Assembly (NCBI GenBank): GCA_014523685.1
Contig: JAATVT010000062.1
Span: 1 to 18,066 of the forward strand
DNA from: Nitrososphaerales archaeon TH5893
GTDB lineage: Archaea > Thermoproteota > Nitrososphaeria > Nitrososphaerales > Nitrososphaeraceae
Length of the DNA stretch: 18,066 nt
Direction: 5' to 3'
How positions within the stretch are numbered: position 1 is the stretch's first letter; every line of letters begins with the position of its first letter. The notes beneath the pieces are model-generated. The model had not been told where the DNA came from, made no database searches, and saw only the letters and a program-made list of their open reading frames with translations. A program made the translations under genes and the position numbers. Below are positions 6,626 through 12,858 of this stretch, piece after piece.

Positions 6626-6643
6626 GAATTTTGAATCAAAAAA

Positions 6644-6802
6644 TTAGTGGCTATGCCCACAGCCACAGCCCATCGTACTACCACTATCGTCTTCACGATG
6701 GTTATGACTTTGTTCAGAACATGATGGACACGTTGTAGCCTCAGTTTCAGACATAAACATTGTACCACAAGAGGCACATTTTACCTTTTGAACTCCTTGC
6801 AT
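6644..6802 (-). CDS. Cys/His-rich zinc-ribbon mini-protein
   Basis: A 52-residue ORF with two CxxC knuckles, KCASCGTMF (C9, C12) and TCPSCSE (C25, C28), forming a zinc ribbon, then a polar linker and a C-terminal cluster MGCGCGHSH (C46, C48, H50, H52). The tail resembles a second metal site able to bind zinc, copper or nickel. There is no membrane segment or signal peptide. The ATG at 6802 is preceded by AT-rich DNA with two TATA candidates: TTTTAATTAG about 25 nt upstream (leaderless) and TTTATATATAAT about 60 nt upstream. Metal buffering or a regulatory ribbon is inference; I do not recognise a named family. Confidence 0.7.
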   Translation of the reverse strand: MQGVQKVKCASCGTMFMSETEATTCPSCSEQSHNHREDDSGSTMGCGCGHSH

Positions 6803-6907
6803 ACATATATTCGCTATAACAAGCTAATTAAAACTTTGGGGGACCTAGATTGAGAATGTCATATTTTAATTATATATAAAGATAGATAATCTCATCATAG
6901 TACTTCA

Positions 6908-7207
6908 TTACGGTTTATACCAATCATTAAATCTATTTTCTTTTGGATTTCTCCAATACTTTATCTGTTTTAGCATATATCTTGTATATGAGGATATAAA
7001 CTCGAAATACTTGGCTACATACGCAAAAATAATGGAAACTAATCCGCTAATCAAAAATCTCCATCCAATTATGGTAAAACCAGCGCTTTCTTCCCTAAGA
7101 TCAAGATTAGCCCCAATCCAAATACACGTTATTCCAAATGCTAAGATTATAATTCCTGCTACCAGAAGAGGTCTGAACAGTTTGCTTGGGTTGGTCGAGG
7201 AATTCAT
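6908..7207 (-). CDS. Small two-helix membrane protein
   Basis: A 99-residue protein with two hydrophobic helices at about 12-32 (RPLLVAGIIILAFGITCIWI) and 43-65 (GFTIIGWRFLISGLVSIIFA), joined by a short acidic loop, and a basic C-terminal tail rich in aromatic residues (RYMLKQIKYWRNPKENRF, ending DWYKP). The tail is likely cytoplasmic. It starts at ATG. No catalytic motif is visible, and I do not recognise the family. It stands alone on this strand, between the Cys/His mini-protein and a decayed region. Confidence 0.6.
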   Translation of the reverse strand: MNSSTNPSKLFRPLLVAGIIILAFGITCIWIGANLDLREESAGFTIIGWRFLISGLVSIIFAYVAKYFEFISSYTRYMLKQIKYWRNPKENRFNDWYKP

Positions 7208-7411
7208 TTGATTTTCAGATTTAGAATGGGTATAAACAATTATTACATAAATATCATTACAATATAGATTGGTAAATAACGAGGTTTAATATAGACCATT
7301 TATAAAGCTATATCGTTAATCATTCGTCAAACCAGCTAATACTAATTACTCCTGATACTGTAAGTTATTTTGAAACTGCTTTTTTTACCGATTCATTAAT
7401 AGGATTTCTAT

Positions 7412-7594
7412 CTAACCAATTAGGAGGGGAAAATTGTCAGGCAACCAGATTTTGCTTTCTATATCATCGTATACAGAGCGACAGTATGTTCGGTAACATG
7501 ATTGCATAGGCGTATCACTTTTATTCAGTCTGAAAACTCTAGACAGATGTATGATTCTTTTTGCGGTTTCAAGCAGAATTAGGGTAATTGTATT
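7412..7594 (-). pseudogene. Start-less coding remnant
   Basis: A minus-strand frame of 60 residues is open from after a TAG at 7597 to the stop at 7412-7414. It has coding-like content: TAKRIIHLSRVFRLNKSD, then MQSCYRTYCRSVYDD and IESKIWLPDNFPLLIG. It has no start codon before the internal ATG at 7507, which would leave only 31 residues. It looks like the 3' part of a gene whose 5' end is lost or frameshifted. A GGAGGGG followed by TTG on the plus strand (7423-7437) precedes only 20 codons and is probably coincidence. The rest of 7208-7624 shows nothing else I can support. Confidence 0.35.
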
Positions 7595-7624
7595 CTATTG
7601 CTGAGGGTTTCGGCGCTCTTAAGG

Positions 7625-7819
7625 TTAGATTAAGTAGTAGGATATCTTACTGCATAACCTGGAAATAAGTATATTTTGAGTTTTTTCTCGTAATTCGCTA
7701 GAGTCAACCGCATACATTGTATCAAGCTTCTTAGTGTCAAAGAGTACATTCAGTTGTCTAAGTACTTCTGCCATCTTATTTGCTTCCTCCCGTGATTTGT
7801 TGATGTAGTCTTCTGACAC
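7625..7819 (-). CDS. Small helical protein of unknown function, GTG start
   Basis: A 64-residue ORF beginning (M)SEDYINKSREEANKMAEV, largely helical and charged in its first 35 residues, then SSELREKTQNILIS and a hydrophobic end. The start is GTG at 7819. A good TATA-like element, TTTAATTATAT on the minus strand (about 7838-7850), lies 20-30 nt upstream, so the message would be leaderless at that GTG. This supports it being real despite its size. The function is unknown. The last 20 residues look less constrained than the rest, so the 3' end could be altered by a frameshift. Confidence 0.45.
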   Translation of the reverse strand: MSEDYINKSREEANKMAEVLRQLNVLFDTKKLDTMYAVDSSELREKTQNILISRLCSKISYYLI

Positions 7820-7837
7820 AAATTACTATTTTGTAAG

Positions 7838-7850
7838 ATATAATTAAACA
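7838..7850 (-). promoter_or_regulatory. TATA element of the GTG-start ORF
   Basis: Minus-strand GTTTAATTATATC, centred about 25 nt upstream of the GTG at 7819, predicts a leaderless transcript. Confidence 0.4.
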
Positions 7851-7913
7851 TTTTCCAGAAATCCATATTTTTATAGATTTTTAAGTACTTTTATTGAGTA
7901 TTTAATTTGAAAA

Positions 7914-8099
7914 ATGCCACCTCACATAAAAACAAATTACGAACCATTAACTCAGACATACTTGCACATGCTATGAAGTGAGAGATTTTTATCAGACAAA
8001 ATAGACTTGCACCGATCTCGAAAGACTCAACATGGACAGATGTTCTAAAGTCATTCATTGCCATTATTTCCATCAAGTCTATTGCGATCCATAGTGTTT
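7914..8099 (+). pseudogene. Possible frameshifted gene, plus strand
   Basis: The ATG at 7914 lies about 28 nt below a TATA-like GATTTTTAAG and encodes MPPHIKTNYEPLTQTYLHML before a stop. The next frame continues at once with YEVRDFYQTK and stops; the third frame then gives NRLAPISKDSTWTDVLKSF and IAIISIKSIAIHSV, ending at TGA 8097-8099. Joined by two indels these make a plausible protein of about 63 residues. The opposite strand has an uninterrupted 71-codon ATG frame over the same DNA (7891-8106), so the assignment is ambiguous; I favour the plus strand because of the promoter and because the three segments read as one protein. Confidence 0.3.
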
Positions 8100-8174
8100 G
8101 ATGCATATCAAATATTCTTATCTACAAATCGTCAATTACCTTTATGAAGACTGACAGCCACCATCAATTGAGAT

Positions 8175-8507
8175 TTGGCAGATCCAATATACAGTTTCAT
8201 AATATTCGTAATTGGTGTAATCATTTCCAGCATCATAATATACATAGTGACTAAATTATTCGGAGAAAAAGAAGGAATCAAAACAGCAATTATGACAGCT
8301 CTAATTGGCGCAATTGTATATAGCATAGCCCATTTTCTTCTAGGAAGTGGCTTTTGGGCTGCCATAGCAGGCGGATTTGTTTGGCTTTTGGCTTTAAAGG
8401 CACTCTATAGTATAGGCTGGATTAAGTCATTTGTTATTGCTTTTATAGTATGGATAGCCGCCACGATTACTGGCATTTTATTACCTACAGCTCCAGGTCC
8501 ACTATGA
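8175..8507 (+). CDS. Four-helix integral membrane protein
   Basis: A 110-residue protein, nearly all hydrophobic, with four predicted membrane helices at about 7-27, 37-57, 58-78 and 83-104. The conserved-looking loops are TKLFGEKEGIKTAI and the glycine-rich FLLGSGFWAAIAGG; the C-terminus ends LLPTAPGPL. Similar short proteins occur across archaea as conserved membrane proteins without assigned function. The start is TTG at 8175 (MADPIYSFII), since no ATG precedes the first helix. No charged or metal-binding residues lie inside the membrane, so a transporter mechanism cannot be proposed. It lies 150 nt upstream of the ABC ATPase, but no permease signature is present, so it is unlikely to be that ATPase's membrane partner. 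Confidence 0.7.
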   Translation: MADPIYSFIIFVIGVIISSIIIYIVTKLFGEKEGIKTAIMTALIGAIVYSIAHFLLGSGFWAAIAGGFVWLLALKALYSIGWIKSFVIAFIVWIAATITGILLPTAPGPL

Positions 8508-8656
8508 GGGGGTAGATAAAAACTATCCTGCATAACCGAATGAACATATAATGGTATGTGCTCCTCGATAACTAGGTTATAGTCATATTTTATGTTTCGA
8601 GTACTAAACGATGACAGATAATTAGATTAGGATTAGATAATGGTGAGTACTAGTCT

Positions 8657-9742
8657 TTGGCATTAGAACTTGTAAACCTAACTAAGAAATTTGGAGGAGG
8701 ATTTACACTTGGACCATTAGACTTGAAAATAAATGATAGTGAGATATTAGTTATGGTTGGACCAACAGGAAGTGGCAAAACCACAGTTCTAAATCTTATT
8801 GCGGGCTTCGTAAAGCCTGATCAGGGTTCTATTATCGCGGATGGATTAGATATGACAAATATTCCTGTAGAGTCCAGAAGAATAGGTTATACCTTTCAAC
8901 GCCCAAGTCTATTTCCTCATCTAACAGTTTATGATAACGTCGTATTTGGTCTTGACAAAAGGAGCAAAAAAGAAAGAAAAATACAGATTCTGAATCTTTT
9001 GTGTGATCTCAGTATATCTCATTTGATTGATAGACATATTCAGGGATTGAGTGGAGGAGAAATGCAAAAGGTTGCTTTAGCTAGAATGCTCGTAACAAGA
9101 CCGAAAATTATGCTAATGGATGAACCTCTAGCGCACCTTGATAATCCTACTAAAATGAAGTTGAGATTTGAGCTTAGGAGAGTTCTTAAGAATCAAGGGG
9201 TATTAACAATTTATGTTACCCACTTTGAAGACGATGTATATAGTCTAGCTGATTCTGTTTCTGTACTGCAACATGGAAACATTCGGTATACTGCTAAACT
9301 TAGGTCCTTATTAGCAGATCCGGCTATTTCTTCTTCACCATTCCTGTCTAATGTCTTTACAGGAGGGAACTATCTAGAAGGGAAAGTTATCCGTTCAAAT
9401 GCAGGTATCACGATTTTTAGGATTGGCTCACATTTGCTTGAGACGTTGGGAAGCTATAGTGTTGGTATTAAAGTCGGGATTTTACTCAGACCTGAAGACA
9501 TAATTCTTTCAAAGGAATCTGTAAAAACAAGTGCACGAAATATTGTAAAGGCTAGAATAATTAGAATTATTACTAACCCGGACAGCCCAGGTATAGTATT
9601 TATACATATGCTTTTAGATGGATTTAGTATAACAGCGAAAATTACAGAAGAATCTAGAATTGATCTTGGGATAAAGGAGGATGATTACGTTTTTGCCATG
9701 TTCAAAGCATCTTCTCCTCAAGTTGTTCGTGAAGAATACTGA
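8657..9742 (+). CDS. ABC transporter ATPase with TOBE domain, ModC/WtpC-like
   Basis: A complete 361-residue ATPase of the molybdate/tungstate/iron importer type. Visible motifs are Walker A GPTGSGKT (35-42), the Q-loop in TFQRPSLFPHL (Q81), signature LSGGEMQ (131-137), Walker B IMLMDEP (151-157), D-loop LAHLD (158-162) and H-loop H189. The C-terminal part (about 235-355) carries regulatory strands with LLRPEDIILS and a TOBE repeat (ARNIVKARIIRI to FAMFKASS), as in ModC, WtpC and FbpC. It would power oxyanion or metal uptake from the cytoplasmic face. No permease or substrate-binding gene lies in the window, so it is an orphan here and its substrate is open. The start is TTG, with GGTGAG 10 nt upstream as a ribosome-binding site. 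Confidence 0.88.
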   Translation: MALELVNLTKKFGGGFTLGPLDLKINDSEILVMVGPTGSGKTTVLNLIAGFVKPDQGSIIADGLDMTNIPVESRRIGYTFQRPSLFPHLTVYDNVVFGLDKRSKKERKIQILNLLCDLSISHLIDRHIQGLSGGEMQKVALARMLVTRPKIMLMDEPLAHLDNPTKMKLRFELRRVLKNQGVLTIYVTHFEDDVYSLADSVSVLQHGNIRYTAKLRSLLADPAISSSPFLSNVFTGGNYLEGKVIRSNAGITIFRIGSHLLETLGSYSVGIKVGILLRPEDIILSKESVKTSARNIVKARIIRIITNPDSPGIVFIHMLLDGFSITAKITEESRIDLGIKEDDYVFAMFKASSPQVVREEY

Positions 9743-9838
9743 GACTTAGAGACGGACATGTTTCATCTGTATACATAAGATATGCAGATAAATTGCTCAT
9801 TTAAAATATTCTCGCTCACAATTTTGGCTAATGATTCC

Positions 9839-11254
9839 TTAGTTGACAATTTCATTAATTTCCTTCTTATTTCTATTCATCTTGCTCAATGCCATTTTCC
9901 TTTTGGCACTTGTACCTATCTCACGAGTGCCAGAGGATATAATCTCAATCAATTTTGCCTTTCTATTAGAATCAGGTTTAGGTCTTAGCAATCTTCCTAG
10001 TCTTTGAATGTATTCTCTGCTACTTCCGGTTCCACTGAGAATAATTCCAAGTTCTGCATCTGGTACATCTACTCCTTCATCTAAAACTTTTGATGTAACG
10101 ATGACATTATACCTTCCCTCTCTAAAGCCACTAAGAGCATCTTGTCTTTCTTGCTTACTTGATTTGTGAGTAATAAACGGTATTAGAAATTCGTCTGAAA
10201 TGTCATATACCAGTTTATTGTGTTGAGTAAATAATATTGTCTTCTGACCTCGGTATTCTGTCAATATATTCTTTAGTTCTTCAATTTTTGCTCTGCTATT
10301 TAATGCAATGTCCATAGCCTTGTTCCTTGCCAAAATAGCCTCCCTCGCAGCTTTGCTTCTTCCGGACATCATTATTAATCGCCTAAAAGATCCAGCATAC
10401 TGCATTTTCAGACCTATCTTTTTTAAACAGATTTGATAGGTGACAAAGTTTTTATTATATTCCTCAAGTTCTTCTGGTAACATATCTATCTGTCTTCTCT
10501 CAATTTCATATGGGGCTAGGTGTTTATTCTTAGCAAGTTCGCTAGAATATGCCTGGAATACTACTCCACCCACAAGCTTCGGAAAGTCTTTATGCAACGC
10601 ATCCTCTCTTTCTATTGTGGCAGTCAATCCCAGACGAAAAGGGGACGCAAACTGTTCCGCAATTGTTCTGTAGCCTGGTGCGGCTAAGTGATGTACTTCA
10701 TCAAATATCATCAAAGCAAATTTGTTTCCTAGCACTGAAGCCCGTAGGTAAGCCGAATCATAAGTAGAAACAGTAATGGGTTCAATATCATCTATTCCTC
10801 CACCTAAATTTCCGACTTTAGTATCAGGAAAGTACTTTGATATAACAGATGTCCATTGATCCATAAGATCAATTGTAGGTACTATCACTATGGAAGCAGA
10901 GTTTACAATTTCTATTGCTCTTACACCAATTATTGTCTTGCCTGCGCCTGTCGGCAGAACTACACATCCTCTTTTGCCTACCTTAACCCAGTTATCAAGT
11001 GCCTTTTGTTGGTATTCCCTTAATGTCAAGTGGACCTTCTTGTTATCTATCAGTATATTTGGGGAAGGTATAAGCTCCAAAACATAATCATCACATACTA
11101 TTTCGCTCTGTTTTAAAAATTCTACAATATTACGATAGTATAAAGCCTGCGCTCTCATGCCTCCAGTCCTGGGATCAGCCGAGGCAAATGGAACGTGAGT
11201 CATGCCCGTTACTACAATAGTGCCATTATCATACCTTAAATTTGTTCTTAGCAA
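9839..11254 (-). CDS. XPB-type superfamily 2 DNA helicase
   Basis: A 471-residue archaeal XPB/Rad25-like helicase. The N-terminal damage-recognition-like region (about 1-75) opens LRYDNGTIVV. Helicase domain 1 has motif I LPTGAGKT (100-107), motif II DEVHH (185-189), motif III LTAT (210-213) and the XPB-specific RED motif in TIEREDALH (216-218). A thumb-like helical insert follows (about 255-320), then domain 2 with motif V SKVLDEGVDVP and motif VI QRLGRLLRP (417-425). In archaea XPB unwinds DNA in repair, often with the nuclease Bax1; no Bax1 gene is adjacent. The start is TTG at 11254, because the domain begins at once; an AT-rich TATA-like stretch (11278-11290) is about 25-35 nt upstream, consistent with a leaderless message. 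Confidence 0.92.
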   Translation of the reverse strand: MLRTNLRYDNGTIVVTGMTHVPFASADPRTGGMRAQALYYRNIVEFLKQSEIVCDDYVLELIPSPNILIDNKKVHLTLREYQQKALDNWVKVGKRGCVVLPTGAGKTIIGVRAIEIVNSASIVIVPTIDLMDQWTSVISKYFPDTKVGNLGGGIDDIEPITVSTYDSAYLRASVLGNKFALMIFDEVHHLAAPGYRTIAEQFASPFRLGLTATIEREDALHKDFPKLVGGVVFQAYSSELAKNKHLAPYEIERRQIDMLPEELEEYNKNFVTYQICLKKIGLKMQYAGSFRRLIMMSGRSKAAREAILARNKAMDIALNSRAKIEELKNILTEYRGQKTILFTQHNKLVYDISDEFLIPFITHKSSKQERQDALSGFREGRYNVIVTSKVLDEGVDVPDAELGIILSGTGSSREYIQRLGRLLRPKPDSNRKAKLIEIISSGTREIGTSAKRKMALSKMNRNKKEINEIVN

Positions 11255-11324
11255 TTACTATAGACTAGAAAATCCGAAATAAAAAATTTAGCCGAATTGT
11301 TTCCTCTGGTATTAGGACATAAAT

Positions 11325-11429
11325 ATGCAAACGATGAAATTTCATCATAACGCAAGAGAAGATGCATTAATAGCAGTGTCTATGGTGAGGATAATCAAAG
11401 TCAGCAAACATACACAATATTTCCTCTAA
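11325..11429 (+). other. Possible 34-codon ORF in the gap after XPB
   Basis: An ATG frame reads MQTMKFHHNAREDALIAVSM and ends THTQYFL-like (KHTQYFL). It is short, has no clear ribosome-binding site, and its ends lie within two similar AT-rich segments (near 11300-11340 and 11420-11450, both containing TTTCCTCT and TAAATATG). I do not regard it as an established gene; it is listed to describe the gap. Confidence 0.15.
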
Positions 11430-11432
11430 GAC

Positions 11433-11576
11433 CTAAATATGAAATATGAAAGTAGTGACAAATAACGATATAGATAGAAGCAAGATAACACCGGCGGCCG
11501 ACAGGTCCATCTTATAGATTAATTCTTCAAAGTCCTTTGTTCTAGGGTTCTTCATCTTGTTGTTCTGATTTCTCAT
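11433..11576 (-). CDS. Small single-helix membrane protein, start uncertain
   Basis: From the ATG at 11576 this gives 47 residues: a charged N-terminus with NPRTKDFEELIYKMDL and one C-terminal membrane helix, SAAGVILLLSISLFVTTFIF. The frame stays open upstream to 11669 and is equally protein-like there (LRLAGLHLKDNSSVYGPHF, then DITEEQLEM), but has no ATG, GTG or TTG. A clear TATA box (AGTATATAAG, 11691-11698) would start transcription near 11668, where that longer frame opens. So the original gene was probably about 76 residues with its start codon lost or non-canonical (a GTA occupies the expected place), or translation now begins at 11576. It would be a C-tail-anchored membrane protein. 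The family is unknown. Confidence 0.5.
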   Translation of the reverse strand: MRNQNNKMKNPRTKDFEELIYKMDLSAAGVILLLSISLFVTTFIFHI

Positions 11577-11690
11577 TTCTAGTTGCTCTTCTGTTATATC
11601 AAAATGAGGTCCATATACTGATGAATTGTCCTTTAAATGTAAACCGGCTAACCTTAATGCTACTAAGTATCAATCTCAGCACTTAGGGAC

Positions 11691-11698
11691 TTATATAC
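11691..11698 (-). promoter_or_regulatory. TATA box upstream of the small membrane ORF
   Basis: Minus-strand GTATATAA is a strong TATA element, centred about 25 nt above the point where the long open frame of the 11433 gene begins. Confidence 0.45.
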
Positions 11699-11766
11699 TT
11701 ACAAATGTATAGTTACTAGTATCATGCTAGGACTGACCCGAGATTATCCCAATAGGCGAGTGACAT

Positions 11767-12351
11767 ATGAAGAGTCCTGAATATATTGATAATGTAGATT
11801 CCGACTCAAATTCATCTTCCGGGACGACAGTCTCAAACCGGGAAGATGAAAAACAACGATTACGGGAACAATACTATGGAAACAAGATATTACAGCTAGC
11901 AGATTTCAACCAAGCATTTGAACTAGTAAAGTTAGCAGTCGAAGATAAATTTAAGATGCATAGAGCTGGATTAAGCTTGATACTTCAGGGACTACCGACC
12001 AAGCTTGGAGCATATCATATTCTGGGTTCTAACCTAATCATAGTGAACAAAAGAATCTTAAATATAATAAAAATTCACAAATCTCTTAATGAATATAATT
12101 CCTATTTGTTTATGGTTTTAACGCATGAGTACCTGCACAGCCTTGGTATTATAGATGAACTAGAAGTTAGAAACATGACATACAGCTTACTTGCTTCATT
12201 AGCTGGAGAAAATCACATGGCTACTAAGATGGCAAGACATCAACCCTGGGATTTATTTCTAGAATTAAGTCTATTTGATGATAATAGCTTTGAACAAAAA
12301 TTTGAGATAATAAAGAACTTTGACAGGACGACTCAGACTTATATTGGGTGA
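11767..12351 (+). CDS. HEXXH metallopeptidase-like cytosolic protein
   Basis: A 194-residue protein with a zinc-metallopeptidase signature, VLTHEYLHSLG, giving H120, E121 and H124 (HEXXH). The helix before it (NSYLFMVL) is hydrophobic, as expected for the active-site helix. The third zinc ligand is not certain: E131 and E133 lie shortly after in IIDELEVRN, and E148/H150 in GENHM are further candidates. The first 35 residues are polar and serine/acid-rich, probably disordered. There is no signal peptide, so any protease would act inside the cell. It might process or degrade a cytosolic partner, or be a derived binding protein. Similar proteins occur in Nitrososphaeria, but I cannot name a characterised family. 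The start is ATG with little leader. Confidence 0.65.
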   Translation: MKSPEYIDNVDSDSNSSSGTTVSNREDEKQRLREQYYGNKILQLADFNQAFELVKLAVEDKFKMHRAGLSLILQGLPTKLGAYHILGSNLIIVNKRILNIIKIHKSLNEYNSYLFMVLTHEYLHSLGIIDELEVRNMTYSLLASLAGENHMATKMARHQPWDLFLELSLFDDNSFEQKFEIIKNFDRTTQTYIG

Positions 12352-12774
12352 ACCAAATTCATTTGATAGATATGTATATATTCGATACGTGTCATCAAGA
12401 TGGAATTTGCAATTGCTAGCCAAATTTTCTATAGTCTGGTAACGGCTATCAATATCTACAACATATTGGGACATAGTTGGTTGAATTAATTACCTAGTTA
12501 AAAGAATAAATTAGGTTTTAACCTTCAAAGGAGTCATGGCTTATGAAGTACCTGATTCCAAACTGAGAGATCATTCTTTCTACCATTACCTGTGTCACCC
12601 CAAGGCTTGAAATTTTCAGTGGTAGTTGGTTTCTATAATGCATTCCACTGGTTTTTTAAGTTCAAGTCAGACAAGACAATCCTATTATAAGTAAAGCAAA
12701 TAGAAAATGGATTCTTAGGAGTATATTCTTTATCTGCTTGATCTGCCTACTAATAGTCTTCAATTGTCATTTAT
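12352..12774. other. Gap between the metallopeptidase-like gene and the polymerase operator
   Basis: No gene is firmly supported. On the minus strand a 67-codon ATG frame (12271-12474, MSQYVVDIDSRYQTIENL at its start) overlaps the end of the metallopeptidase gene; its first 41 residues look plausible and the rest is antisense to a real gene. On the plus strand an ATG at 12537, just after AAAGGAG, opens a 24-codon frame (MAYEVPDSKLRDHSFYHY) that stops at once; it could be a remnant or a tiny peptide. The remainder appears non-coding. Confidence 0.35.
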
Positions 12775-12795
12775 AAAGTACGGTACTTTACCGTA
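12775..12795. promoter_or_regulatory. Two overlapping palindromes upstream of the polymerase gene
   Basis: AAAGTAC-G-GTACTTT (12775-12789) is a perfect 7-bp inverted repeat with a 1-nt centre. Overlapping it, TACGGTA-CTT-TACCGTA (12779-12795) is a second perfect 7-bp inverted repeat. The half-sites share GGTA/TACC. The block ends 15 nt above the TATA-like element of the PolB-like gene, a position typical of archaeal regulator sites. The shape suggests an operator for a dimeric regulator, with two alternative or cooperative registers. No regulator gene is adjacent. Confidence 0.6.
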
Positions 12796-12810
12796 ACTAA
12801 GTGTTGGCTC

Positions 12811-12818
12811 ATAAATTA
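12811..12818 (+). promoter_or_regulatory. TATA-like element of the PolB-like gene
   Basis: ATAAATTA lies about 25 nt upstream of the AAAAGGAGAG ribosome-binding site (12838-12847), so transcription would begin just before that site and 15-20 nt before the TTG start. Confidence 0.4.
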
Positions 12819-12858
12819 TTGACACAATATTTGCAACAAAAGGAGAGTACCTATTCAA

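Noticed and set aside
6532..6738. 68-codon plus-strand frame opposite the Cys/His mini-protein
   Set aside because: It runs through the tandem repeat and palindrome and is antisense to a better-supported zinc-ribbon gene.
7423..7497. Strong GGAGGGG followed by TTG and 20 codons
   Set aside because: The frame ends at once, and the opposite strand reads as a coding remnant there; probably a coincidental ribosome-site match.
7891..8106. 71-codon ATG frame on the minus strand
   Set aside because: It is uninterrupted, but no TATA-like element is well placed upstream, and the plus strand over the same DNA has a promoter and three segments that join into a plausible protein. I treat it as antisense, though the choice is not certain.
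12271..12474. 67-codon minus-strand frame overlapping the metallopeptidase-like gene
   Set aside because: A third of it is antisense to a real gene. The first 41 residues look plausible, but no domain or promoter decides the case.
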